Shown in pieces: positions 11,786-22,605 of a stretch of 64,000 nucleotides of DNA. Positions within the stretch are counted from its first letter, which is position 1; every line of letters starts with the position of its first letter. Source of the stretch: Ephemerocybe angulata (taxonomy: Eukaryota; Basidiomycota; Agaricomycetes; Agaricales; Psathyrellaceae). Location: assembly GCA_013368325.1 (NCBI GenBank), contig JAACJK010000163.1, positions 1,178,001 through 1,242,000 of the forward strand, in the 5' to 3' direction. The notes under the pieces were generated by a model that was not told where the DNA came from, did no database searches, and was given only the letters and a program-made list of their open reading frames with translations. The position numbers were made by a program, and so were the translations under genes.

Positions 11786-12833
11786 GATGAGTGCTAGCCG
11801 AAATTTCAACCCCATGTCAGGGCTTCGGCAAAATGCGGTCCGCCGCCCACCATCACGTGGCACCCTTTTTAAGCGCCCGTCCCTGTCCCAACTCTCTTGA
11901 GCCAAGTTGGAGCAGGAAGTCTTGGGTCCCATCCATAATAAGGCCAATCCACCCGTTTCAAGGGACTCAGAAGTATGATGTCTCAGTCTTTTTTTGTCCT
12001 AATCTCTCGTATCCCCCGCTTTAAGCGTTGTTTAAGCGATGAAGTCTCTATTTGGTCTTCAAGGCTTCACGAGTCCCTGGGACTCCCATGAGCTCTATTT
12101 GACCATCATCTTCCATGATGATCACCAGCCCCAGCGTGCATTTGTCCCATTCGCAGGAAAATCCTGCGCTGCCGATCACTAGCCATTGTCGAGTATACCT
12201 TTATCCCAATTTGATCCAATATTTCGATGGACTATTAGAGCTCGACGGCCCCCACATGGCCTCGGGGCCCAACTACTTACTACAGAGATATGACGGGAGC
12301 CAGAGATTCCCAGGAGCACTGGGTCATAGATGCATGTCACCCACGGGCCTCCTCTTCTCTATTGATGCATCGACAGGTGCCGTGCCAGATGGCGAAGCCG
12401 AAATCGGAACTGTGCTTCCAATGAGCGGGGACTGCTTCTCAACGGCCCAGACTATGACAGCCTCACAACCTCTTACCGACGGTACACACCTGAAACGGCT
12501 CGGTAAGAACACTTTTCCATTGAGGATAGGAAGGCGTTGTACAACTTCAGGAATTGAATTGCTCAAGTTGAGCTCGGTGCAGACGAAGTTGCATGGGGAA
12601 CCATTCTCACCTGGGCGCTCAGGTCCCACAAGTCAGGACAATTACTGATTCCACTGGCAGGATAAGTCTAACGCGGTGCAACAAGATCATAGCTACGGCA
12701 TCTTTACACGGGTTGGTTCGGTGGATCGCATTCTTCTTCACTCCCAGTATCAAGCATACCATCAACTGTATGCATCATATGAAACCCATCCAATCTGCCT
12801 TCAGACGATTCGGTAAACGCTCAATCTCTACTG
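11786..12833. other. Region between CysRS and the first WOPR gene
   Basis: The CysRS promoter and about 1 kb of DNA with a long open frame on the plus strand (12115-12648, 177 codons) and an overlapping one on the minus strand. Neither has a recognisable domain, TATA element or splice pattern. The plus-strand frame may be a chance opening or an eroded gene, so I do not call it as a gene. Confidence 0.4.
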
Positions 12834-12839
12834 TATAAA
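12834..12839 (+). promoter_or_regulatory. TATA box of WOPR gene A
   Basis: TATAAA lies 78 bp upstream of the ATG at 12917, followed by a pyrimidine-rich leader. This is consistent with a core promoter. The position is inferred; no transcript start is known. Confidence 0.5.
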
Positions 12840-12916
12840 GTCACCGACCTACCACTCCCTGAAGCTTGTTCTCCGGTCATCCCCTCCCCTGATCTACTCT
12901 TCTACGATTCTCCACG

Positions 12917-13997
12917 ATGCAGTACCCAACCTGCTCCCACATGTGCGTACGGACGACTTCGGATGCAAAGAAGATCTTCGAGGCAGTGTATCGCCAGCTG
13001 CTCCCCATTATCCCTCGACGTCTCGATGCGGATGAGAAACGACGTATTCAGTCTGGGCAGGTGTTTGTCTGGGAGGAGCGATCGTCCCAGTCTGCCCGGA
13101 GTGTCTCAGTGAGTTCCGACTCACCCGAGCAGGGTGGCAGCGTTGACGTCGACTGCAGACAGGAATCGAGCGCTGGACGGACTCTATCTCATGGGGTCAG
13201 AGCCGTGTTAAGGATGTCAGTATAAGGTGGTGGCAACTCACCGCTCTAATTCCTATCATTCCCCAGTTCGCTCAGGGGCGTTAACATTCACTCCAGGAAT
13301 TTCTGTTCTACGACGAAAAGGAGCGGCAGGACGTCCCTATGAATATAATAGGCTCCAAGTAAGTCCTGCCAAATGCCTGTGAGCGCGATCGCTCCTGCTA
13401 TCACTTCGCTGATATCGATGTCCCACCCAGTCCATCAGCGGCGGTATTCCGGGCATTTCCAGGATCGATCTCGAGAAACCTCGTCAAGCAAACATACTCG
13501 GTGTTTGTCAGGTTTCCAAACGGGGTCAGGAAATGGCACATAAGTAGGCGCCCGCAGTCTTCGCGCAGAACGGACGTAAGACTGACGTACTTCCAGCTGC
13601 GTATACAACCGCTTCAACCGTGCATCGGCTATACACGGTGGATAACCATCCTGACTATCCCTTCCTTGCCACCATAGCCTATCCAAGCGATCGATATACA
13701 AGCGCCCGCGGAGGCGCCCGGTCCAGTCCACGCTTTTCGGATTCATCTTCGGGTCCATCGCCGATACCTCCACCAGTGTCTTACCTTAGCAGGGAATCAG
13801 AGGAGGTGAGTCCTGTGCATCGAAATAAGGGTTCATCCTCTCATTCTTTATGGCTGCAGCTAGTAAGCAACCCACCCGCTCTGTTAAGTCTTGCACCTCT
13901 GGAGTACCTAAAACGATCACCACCGAGGACTCGCCATCCTCTGGACGAAGAAGCTATTATGTCGTTTCCAATATATGACTATTTGACGTGCTATTGA
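12917..13997 (+). CDS. WOPR (Gti1/Pac2) transcription factor A, short form
   Basis: Five exons (12917..13108, 13159..13215, 13297..13358, 13431..13543, 13597..13997) give 274 residues. WOPR proteins (Wor1, Ryp1, Sge1, Gti1, Pac2) are fungus-specific DNA-binding regulators of morphology, development and pathogenic growth. The first half shows TTSDAKKIFEAV, PRRLDADEKRRI and VFVWEER, then GIERWTDSISWGQSRVKD and EFLFYDEKER. The second half shows LVKQTYSVFV, KWHI and TAYTTASTVHRLYTVDN. The C-terminus is only about 100 residues of Ser/Pro-rich sequence, far shorter than gene B. Relative to B, the segment after VFVWEER is altered (SSQSARSVS for GPHSEITG) and the AYFT motif is AYTT, so DNA recognition may differ. 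It is tandem with gene B, which starts 2 kb downstream. The second exon is short (19 codons) but matches the family exactly. Confidence 0.88.
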
Positions 13998-15975
13998 CTT
14001 CAATTATTATTTTTTCCGCCATGTACACTATTAGTATTCGACTCGGATGGACACTTCCCAATCATACTAGGAAGGTGTCGTGGGGCCGACCCCTTAGTGA
14101 CCCTCCTAGTAGAGCTATAACCACTTCCTGGGCATGCACCTCCGCAGAATCCCGGTCTCCGCGTTTGAGGAGTGTCGTTGCCGCTCTATTGCTCAAATCT
14201 CACACTCACTTACCCATCGTTGTCAATGTCCTACACATGCAAATTAGCCGGGTGTCACACCGGCTGCATGACATCGAAAAGTAAAGGCTGACCGGTGACC
14301 CCTCTTGGAACAAGGGCCAATTGGTAGTCTGTTCGGAGAAGCTTGGACGTTCGTAGCAGATATAGAATATGGGTACATAGCATAACGTGCTGCACCGTCC
14401 ATTTGGAGGTATTTGGGAGAAGGGCACAGGAATAAGATACAGGATCAGCAGTGATCGCCGCATTGGGCCCATATAAGCTTCTTCTTCGCAATCCAGGTTG
14501 AAGGCCACCACTCAGATAAAGCATCCCTTCGTCAGCTACATCCTAGAGAGGAGAGCAGGCCAAAGGCATAGGAGAGACCGGCCGATATCGACGCCGTCCG
14601 TTAATATCTGTCAGGGCTCAGAGGCAAGTAGGCATCATTGGAAGGAATTCTTTGGCAAAGGCGGTGACATATAGGAACCACTGGCTCGGCGTCCTCTGAT
14701 GAAATTCTGGGGTCCTGCCATTTTACCTTAACGCTGTAAAATGAGTGCCACATTCCCTTCACATCAACGAGGTTGAATGGAACAATGCGGGGGAAGGCAG
14801 TGGTTCTATAGCGTTAGTGTGGCCACCGGGTTCTCGCTCATTCAACGCGTTCGCCCAGGAATCCGGTATTCTTGAACACCCCGCGTTTCGAGGAGGCACG
14901 AGGCCACGCTAGCGAGGCATCTAGTCGACGTTGATTCCGATCGGCATTTCGGTGGTTGTCCTCTGGTTTAATGAGAAGAATCCTGGATCGGGCAGGATGG
15001 TACTGACAACTGAGCTAAAGACCCTAAAAGGCTGAATCCCTATCAACTCACCGAGGGAGATTTCCCCATCTCTACATCGCGAGGTCGAATCCTCGACTTC
15101 AAAAGGAATTTGAAGAGACCGGACACTGGGAGGGGAGGCCTATTCGCGATGGAGAGCTGCCTGAATCGCCATCGGGGAAACACGCTGAGCAGTGCGACCC
15201 TGTGCGACCCGTGGTACCCCGAAATGTTGGTAGATCTTTCGATGCAACGGGAGCACCTACATAGTCAATGTCAGGTGGCTAACCGCTTGCATACATACGC
15301 GCCGGGGAATCCCTTGATGGTTTGAGCAAAGAATATGACTGGAAGATGCCGGCAGCCTGCAGACTCCTGCAGAGTGTGTTCAAGGTGGTCTGGACACGGC
15401 AAGCTCAGCTGCCTAGGAGGGCCAAGAGCGAACAGCTGAGGTCCGACTCTTCTTTCTTTGGGGGAGTAACACCCAACACAGTCGACAGATTTCGGAAGCC
15501 AATGACAGCAAAGCGTGCAACCGACTTTGCTTTGCCGAAGGCAGTTCGCAAGCGGGCATGCCACATGTCAAGGAGAAGGCGAAGATGACCATTAAGTAGA
15601 CCAAGAGAGCCGGTAGGTAGCCAGAGCCCTGAAGCGGCGCACCCGAGCCTTCAAGAAGTAAGAGCTCCTGTAAGGACAAAGGAGAACGAGCCGCGTGAGA
15701 CCTGGCGGCGTTGTGAATGTTGTGAAGAGATAGAAGAGGGTGCATTTTGCGCAAGTGACCACGCCTTCAGAAGATCGAAATCTGATGACAGGCTTAGAAA
15801 GATTTTAAAGTTGTAGCGTATTAGGTTTCCTCAGGTGATATCTCGATTCGTGGCTATAAAAGGGTCGCTTCCAGTCGCGAGGGAGCGAATGGCGGCAGAA
15901 AACAGTCAAATTAAAATGACAGTTCAGGGGGACAACCCTTTCTGGCAGTGAAGGCATGTGGGGACTGATGGCCCA
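13998..15975. other. Spacer between WOPR genes A and B
   Basis: About 2 kb without a supportable gene. Short frames exist on both strands. Near 15074-15103 there is a tRNA-like B-box word in a 5-bp stem, but no full cloverleaf. It probably contains the upstream control region of gene B; long promoters are usual for WOPR regulators. Confidence 0.45.
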
Positions 15976-15982
15976 TATAATA
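15976..15982 (+). promoter_or_regulatory. TATA-like element of WOPR gene B
   Basis: TATAATA lies 58 bp upstream of the ATG at 16035 and is followed by a CT-rich tract (TTCTCCCTCTTCCTCC) typical of fungal transcription start regions. Confidence 0.45.
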
Positions 15983-16034
15983 TTGCTGTCTTCCCATACC
16001 TTCTCCCTCTTCCTCCACCTTCTCATACACCACA

Positions 16035-17862
16035 ATGGTCCATGCTCAGGAACCGACCTGCATTGACCTACGAATTCGATCGACTCAGGATACCCACAAA
16101 ATCTTCTATGCCGTTCAGAAGGGAATTCTCAAGATGGTTACCCGGCGCCTAGACGCTGACGAGAGGTTAGCTCTGCGTTCTGGATGTGTTTACGCTTGGG
16201 AGGAGCGCGGCCCACATAGCGAGATCACTGGTCTGGGAATCGAGAGGTTTACCGAAGGTCGTCGATGGACGCCATCAAGAGTTCGCGACGTAAGTGCCAC
16301 CCTCTGCTTCTTGCACGCTGCTGAGAACCCGATACAGGAATTCCTATTCTACTATGAGCGCTACATGCCACCACCCGACTCCAGTCAATCAGGGTAAGCT
16401 TCTATTCTAAAGTGCCAGTCGTCTGCTAATGAACAGCGAAGATCCCCTGCTGATGCCAAACCGCCACGCGACTGGGAGCCACTGGTGAAGCAGACTTACT
16501 CCGTGTGGGTGGAGACAGAGAATGGCAGGAGAAAATGGCACATTAGTGAGAGCAAAACAACCCCTCCCTTCCGTTCAGTGGCTCAAGTCGCGCTCAGCGG
16601 CCTACTTTACACAGGGGACAATAGACCAACTCCACTCCGTGGATGACATCCCTGGGGTTGGCGATCTGGTTGTCCCTGAAGGGCATTTCAAGAGTACACG
16701 GGTCGGGAAGCGCTCAAAAACGGACGAATCGCGAGGCGAATCGTCCAAGTCGAACACTGTAACCAGGACCTATGCTGCGTTCCCTTCGCCATACCCCACC
16801 ACAGCTCCTGGGTCTGTCGAGAGCCAACCGGTCTTGATGTACGAGCCCTACCAGAATTCCGTTGCGCATACGGGTTTCTACCATCCAACGGGCCAGCCCC
16901 ACGACCAGGACTCTCACTCAAGGACAGCGTCGACCTATTCCCACCAAGATCGCTCTTCTGCGTCTCTGTCTCCTCCCCTGCCGTCTCCTCGCACCCAGTA
17001 CTCAGCACAGACGCCGCAATACGGGTCGGCTGCGCCGGTCGATGCGAAGTCATCGCGAGCCCCAGTTCCAGCCGAGCCTAGCCACCATTCGCCTCATTCC
17101 CACCAGCCGGAATACCGCCCCCTTCCTCCAATGGCAGCACCAGCAGCGATGGTTCCACTGAACGATAACATGCACGGGCAAAGGGGTAAGCCAATTCCCA
17201 TCTCTTCCTATGCCGAGTCAAGCGGGCTCAATAATCACACTGTCAATATTTCCGTTGGCCTAACGTCCGACGCCCTTTCCCCATCTTCTCATTCTCATTG
17301 GAATGCTTACGAACCGTCGGCATATCCGTATCAACCATCTGGGACAACAGGTCTACAGGCCCCACCTGGCGCAATGCATGGGATGCATAATTCTGGGTCA
17401 CATATGAATTCTGGGTATAATATGTACTCCTTGCACGAGCAGCAACAGCATCACCAGCAACAGCACAGTCAGCAGGAGCACTATTCTCCGGCAGCCTTAC
17501 CTCACCATGGGCTATCGCCCATGTCGCAACAATATAATGTGCCCGGCCCGGATGTTCATGTTATTTCCCAGTGGTCGACCCCAATCTCGGAGACACCGCG
17601 GATACTCCCACCGCTCCATATTCCGAACGAAGAGCCCTCTTATATCGTTTCCCCTACAACCAACACCTACCAGCAAGTCGTTGTGCCTGCACCTGTCCCG
17701 TCTCCCGCCCCTTACCGTGACTCCGGGTCTCGACCGCTTCCGATTGCGCTCGCGCCTCTCCACGCTCTGAACCGTGCCCATCCTTACAAGAGGGAGCGCC
17801 AGGACGACAAAGCCCTTCGCCTCCTTCAGCAGAATGCGGCTTCGTCTTCTCCACCGCTCTAG
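16035..17862 (+). CDS. WOPR (Gti1/Pac2) transcription factor B, long form
   Basis: Four exons (16035..16289, 16338..16393, 16442..16545, 16598..17862) give 559 residues. The WOPR domain fills about residues 8-190. Half a has RIRSTQDTHKIFYAVQKG, TRRLDADERLALRSGCVYAW, GPHSEITGLGIERFTEGRRW and EFLFYYERY. Half b has LVKQTYSVWV, RRKWHI, TAYFTQGTIDQLHSVDD and IPGVGDLVVPEGHFKS. The remaining 370 residues are Pro/Ser/His/Gln-rich, with a Gln/His tract (EQQQQHHQQQHSQQEH), as in Wor1/Ryp1 activation regions. The third intron acceptor (CGAAG at 16441) is the one that keeps frame; the obvious CAG five bases earlier would not. This is the best candidate for the ancestral, full-function WOPR gene here. Confidence 0.92.
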
Positions 17863-18663
17863 GCCTGTTCGCTGTTGGCCTTTCGTACTGTCGGACCTTT
17901 AACATACCCCTCATGATATTCTAACTCTTCTGCTGGCTCATGGACATGCTCCACATACCTCGCTTTGATTGATATCGTTGCATTGTTCTGCTCCGCCATT
18001 CTCACTTGTATTACCACCAATTACTTGACCCTCATAAAATTTGGGCCCTGAGGCCCAAACGATCCTTAGAGGACATCCGGCCTCACTTTGCATTAACGGT
18101 CACTACATTACTACTTACTTTACTATTTGCTCGCAGTGCCTCGCCAGTTACACCAGGATTAGATTCTTAACCTTCACTATTGCTTCACTAGGATCAGGGT
18201 CGTTTGTACATACATACCATTCCGTGTTCAGGCCTCATGCCCCTGCCTTTAGGCCCAGCACTCCGTTTCCATCCATAATCAGGGATGATCAAGTCGTTCT
18301 CCGTCGAAAGCCCACTGTGGACGATTTTTACCCTTATAGAGAGCCCCAGACGAGTCGGATGAACCCTGAGCACCAGAAAGTCATGGTATAATAGGTACGA
18401 GTTGTCATTGAATGCTAAGTAAATGGATGTGTTATGTGTGTATAGAATGTCCAACTAGATATAAACGGTAAAAACGAGGTTCAAAGGAAAGAATGCAAAG
18501 ACCAAAGGAAACATGATGGATATGACAGTTAGGCATTAATGATGCGATGTAGGAGTGGGTTGAGATGTGAAGCAGCAGGCAGGCAGACACCGTTGGATAG
18601 AAAAGTACACAGAGAAAAAGGAAAGCAACGATAGCAATGGGGAATGAGGATGTACGAATAAGT
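17863..18663. other. Intergenic, convergent 3' regions
   Basis: About 800 bp between the convergent WOPR B and TFIIA genes. It holds 3' untranslated sequence, rich in T on the WOPR side. No gene recognised. Confidence 0.5.
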
Positions 18664-19836
18664 TCACCATTCAAATTCGCTAGTGCGACATATCAGCATG
18701 AGGCGGAAGCGAGGTTAAAGGAAGATGCCGTACCCAGTGCATTTCGCGAATAAGTAGTCCTTCCCGTTGACATGGATCATGCCGTCCTTGAGGACGCACT
18801 TCCACTTGTTTTTCACCCTGGCAACCTACAAAGGAAAGAACCTCAGCATTCTGATCGAAGGGACGCGCTAGGCCGGAACCCATACCTTGTCATATGTACA
18901 GAACACGATGTCGGAATCGCCGACACCGCCTTCGTCGGCTTCCTCCTCGTTTTCGGTATCAGAATCATCGAGATCGCTGTTGATAGCCTCAGAGTCGGCG
19001 GGGGTCTGCGCACGCTGCACGGCAGCGACAGGTTGTGGCAACGACGGGTGCATTGTCCTTGGAGCAAACGACCCTGAAGGTGGGGGAGACGGGCTATCAT
19101 CGTCATCAGAGGACTCCGAAGGTCCATCGACTTGCGGTATCCGGGGAGTCTGCTGTTGCGGCTGCGCGACAGGAGCGTAAGTAGGGCGAGCAGGGACTGA
19201 TGAGGGGGGCGGCTGAGTTTGGGCTGGTCTATTAAAAGAGATAACACCGGTCTGACCTCCTGGATGTGGGGGAAGAACTGGTGGACGCGCTGCAACGTTG
19301 GGACCCGGTAAAGGAGGTAGAGTGTAAGGAGCGAGCATGTAGCGATTCTCGATAGGCTCAGTTTTCACAGTGGGTTGCCCTTGAGGAGCAGCACCAGTTG
19401 CCGTGACGGTGGCAGCCATGTGCGCGTACGGGTTGGCATAGTGAGGGTGCGTCTGCATCATGTGCATAGGATGCGGAGGGTAACTCTGGTGCAAAGGCTG
19501 CACATGAGGTGCAGGCGGAGCGGCAGGTGCCGCCTGGGGCGTTTCGAACTCTGCCACATGTGAGGCGATCACCTTGCTCTCCCATTTCTATCGAGGTGCC
19601 CCAGGAGTGTGTTCAGCGACTGGCATACATTGAAAAGGAAGGTCAACTTACATGCTGCAGTTCTGCCAGAACATCTTCAGGGACGCCGTATTCGTCAAAT
19701 TCGGGTTTAATAGCAGCAATAACCTCGTCAATGACAGAGCGATAGATACCAGGCTCAAGAAATCTCAGGTTAAAATCACAGCTTACTACTACAGACAAAC
19801 GGCCGGTGAGCAGCTCACCACTATCTTATTTGACAT
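18664..19836 (-). CDS. TOA1: TFIIA large subunit (alpha/beta precursor)
   Basis: Five exons (19819..19836, 19652..19753, 18886..19587, 18734..18825, 18664..18679) give 309 residues. TFIIA stabilises TBP on core promoters. The N-terminal helix-bundle domain reads IYRSVIDEVIAAI, then FDEYGVPEDVLAELQHKWESK. A long Pro/Gln/His-rich linker follows, then an acidic stretch (SDLDDSDTENEEEADE), and the C-terminal beta-barrel domain DIVFCTYDKVARVKNKWK, VLKDGMIHVNGKDYLFAK and EFEW. The last exon encodes only the final five residues, and the first only six. Both are needed to complete conserved motifs, so the model is well supported. Confidence 0.95.
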
Positions 19837-20220
19837 TATAGAAACGTCGACGTCGTTGCGGATGTCGGAGAACGATGTGTGGCAACACCGTTACTGGGGA
19901 TCCAACGAGCGCGGTGGTTGTGAGTCAAGAGAAGCTGCCTTTTATACATCATGCAAATCGACAGCAGACCCGGGAAGATTCGAACTCCGACCAACTAGTT
20001 AACTCCGTTTTTTCGCACGCACGAGCCATATTATGACGATGACGCAAGCGCTGTCCGACCCCATCCTCCTGCCTCTGCGCCTTGGATCCTGGAATACGGA
20101 GCTCCACTCTATGCCATAGCTTTTGGAGTTCAATGTCAACAGTGACCAGTGACGTAGACCTGTTTGAAGACTTAAATAGTCCTTTGCACACCGTTCAAAG
20201 CATCAGCAACCTCTCACAAA
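19837..20220. other. Divergent promoter region with a tRNA-like fragment
   Basis: This 384-bp spacer separates the divergent TFIIA and coiled-coil genes. At about 19965-20010, minus strand, a T-arm-like word (GGAGTTCGAATCTTCC) and a D-arm-like AGTTGGT occur without a matching acceptor 5' strand, so at most it is a tRNA remnant. CTTAAATAG at 20171-20179 is a TATA-like element 42 bp before the next start. Confidence 0.4.
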
Positions 20221-20709
20221 ATGCCTCTCTTCAAATCCAACTCCACAAGACGCGCCTCTGCCTCCCCCGTCAGGGACAGCAATACCACCACCAACAGCCG
20301 TAGCGGCGGCTTGTTCAGTCGCGACAGTCGCTCGTCTTACGACTCCGGTTCGAGCAGAAGCTCCATCGGTGGCTCTGGAACCCGCAATGGCGGTGGCGGG
20401 TTCTTGGGTCTCGGAAAAAACAAGAACCACTTAGACAATGACCCTTCGATCATCTCTGCCCGCCAGAAGATCGCCGACGCTGAACGTGCCGAGCGTGACG
20501 CTGATATGGCCCTCAGGCAAGCTCGCCAAGCCGTCGATGAGGCCAAGGATCAAGTTAGAATGCTTGAACGTGAGGCTGTGGAAGAGTATGTCTTTCATTT
20601 CACGGCGTTGAATCAAGACTGACCATCCCGTAGCTCCAAGCGTGCAAAGGCAAAGCAGGCAGAAGCCAAGATTATTAACAAGACCGCCAGACATCTGGGA
20701 CGCCATTGA
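20221..20709 (+). CDS. Small Gly/Ser-rich protein with C-terminal coiled coil
   Basis: Two exons (20221..20585, 20634..20709) give 146 residues. The N-terminal half is basic, Ser/Arg-rich (SRDSRSSYDSGSSRSS) with a Gly run. From about residue 75 an Ala/Arg/Glu-rich helix runs to the end (ARQKIADAERAERDADMALR, then SKRAKAKQAEAKIINK) and closes with RHLGRH. I recognise similar small conserved hypothetical proteins of basidiomycetes but no described function. No signal peptide or membrane segment. The compact promoter with a TATA-like element suggests high or inducible expression (inference). The intron at 20586-20633 is required; reading through would end the protein at once. Confidence 0.8.
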
Positions 20710-20912
20710 GCTGACCGTCTGTTGACTTGCCTACCGCATTCCACATAGCCATATGCTCCGGAGTATCACCCTTTATATACCCATGCAACCTGGATTGTCG
20801 ATATATGTCGATTGTAATTCTTGTACCTACATTAATTGTTGTTATAATCAGGAAACGCGGTTTTGAGGAAGAACGAGAAAGACCTACTCTTGTAGAGATA
20901 AAGTATCATGCA

Positions 20913-22517
20913 TCAGAAGTAGGCACCAGCTCCAGAATATTTCCCAACGTGAGGAGACTCTTTGGGTGGTGGGCCTTGGGGTCCAGCACCGTCTTTGGTA
21001 TCATCCTTTGCCTTCAGCTCCTCTGTCTTCCTCCGAAGGTATTCGATGGAGTTGGGCCCGAAGCAGGGCTGCGGCGGGGTATAAGGTGTAGTCTTTCTAG
21101 CAAGTGTTCCTGCCGGAATTACCCGCTGGAGTTCAGACTGTGGTGGAACGGGCTGGAAGTGCACCTTTGATAGTCTGAGTACCTACGACTGCAGAGGCGG
21201 CAGGGAACTTACCGAGTCGTTCATTTGCTTGTATTGCTTCAAGAACAGAGATGTGCTCGTTATTTCATCGGAAAGCTTGGCTTTCCTGCGATCATGCTTT
21301 TCCTTCTCGCCTTTTCCAAGAGCGATCTTCCCAGAATCCTTCAATTCCTCCAACTCTTTCTTCGCCCAAATGAGGAAGGCAACCGCTTCGCCCCCTTTCT
21401 CAGACCCCCCTTTCTCTCCTGCGAAAACCCCGAGCCATTTATGCGCAAGCGCGTTGTGGAGCGCGGTTTCATCTGCAAGATGCTTGCGCAAGTCCGACAC
21501 GATTGCAGTGTTGTCCCCACTCTTACTTGCCCCTACGCTCTTGATCAACGAACGCGACGATGCATATAGAGAAGCGCACTCCAGGTGGAGTTTTGCAAGT
21601 AGGGATGGCGATGGGTGCGACAAGGGGAGGGGTGGTCCAGGAGCTATGTTGCTCTCATATGCGGACTTCGATTGGAGGCGTCGAATGGCAAGGGTCTGAG
21701 CGTCGGCCAGAACCATCCTACATGCACATGGGTGAATTTGTAAGGGTGAGCTAGGAGATGGATACCCACTTTGATAACGCCGTATTGACTTCTCTTATTA
21801 ATTCTGGCGGACGATTAAACCCTGGGGGTCCATCCGTCCGATTCACGTCCCATGCAGGCAGGACAGTATCGGCGATATACGCGAAGATACCGCTGGCTTT
21901 ACACAGATGGTCCACGGCGACGTTGAGCTCCTTGTCCTTGTGCTTCCTCAGTTCGTCTGAGATAGCCCGATCTTGTTCGTAAGCACCGAGCCCTTCTACC
22001 ATCGACCAAGCTAAGTTCGAGAGGGCGTATCCGTAGATGAGCAGGGTGAACGCATAGTCGGCGTGGAGGCCTGGCAGGGAGATTCTAGACGACTTTAGGA
22101 TGTTGGAAGACAGTGTGGACTTCCAACTGAAGACTAGACGAGCATAGCTGGTTGAATCAGCCCTGTGCTTCGAGGCAATATCAAGGCGACAAACTTGGTT
22201 CGCTTTTGAATCCAATCTTATCATGCGTCACGCAATCCATGACTCCCTGGATCTGGGGAAGGTATTCTTCTAGTAGCTGGGATGTATTAGCGTGTAGAAT
22301 GGGGGTGGGGACTCGGACATACCTTGACTAGGGTTAGATAGTCCTTTCCACCGTTCTCAGTGGCCTTCATCTCCTTCAACGTTGCTCTTATGTTCGCGCG
22401 GGCCTGGGTGACCTCTGGAAGGCGAGATACGTAGTCTTGACGGTCGCTCTGGTCATGGCAGAATTCAGAAAAGGATATCGTTGCAGTAGTGGGTATCTCG
22501 AAGCTGTACATGGTCAT
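20913..22517 (-). CDS. palC: PalC-type BRO1 protein of the alkaline-pH (PacC/Rim) pathway
   Basis: Five exons (22323..22517, 22195..22276, 21770..22133, 21213..21717, 20913..21164) give 465 residues. PalC is a BRO1-domain protein recruited to ESCRT-III during ambient-pH signalling to PacC/Rim101. Visible signatures are YSFEIPTTATISFSEF at the start, the hydrophobic helix HADYAFTLLIYGYALSNLA, then LADAQTLAIRRL, KSAYESNIAPGPPLP and LLAKLHLECASLY, and the C-terminal VHFQPVPPQSEL. An ATG at 22511, two codons in, is an equally good start. The third intron uses the donor GTGGGT at 21769; the nearer GTATCC would break frame. Divergent from PIG-U with only 88 bp between starts. Confidence 0.88.
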
Positions 22518-22605
22518 GGATGCTTTCGTCAAGGTTGAGCTTTGATCGCAATGTGTAGGCGGTCGTGTGCGGTCCGTCCAGAGCCGCTCAGCCGCTAGCG
22601 TCACA

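Noticed and set aside
12115..12648. 177-codon frame upstream of WOPR gene A
   Set aside because: No recognisable domain, no promoter element, and the opposite strand is equally open over 300 bp. Kept as unexplained DNA, not as a gene.
13109..13158. Apparent frameshift in WOPR gene A after VFVWEER
   Set aside because: A 50-bp intron with a GTGAGT donor restores the WOPR reading frame, so the gene is not a pseudogene.
15074..15103. B-box-like word GGTCGAATCC in a small stem, possible tRNA
   Set aside because: The loop is one base short and no acceptor, D or anticodon arm fits around it.
16688..17053. Long open frame antisense to WOPR gene B
   Set aside because: It mirrors the Ser/Pro/Gln-rich coding strand; codon bias of such exons leaves the antisense frames open. 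No domain or splice support.
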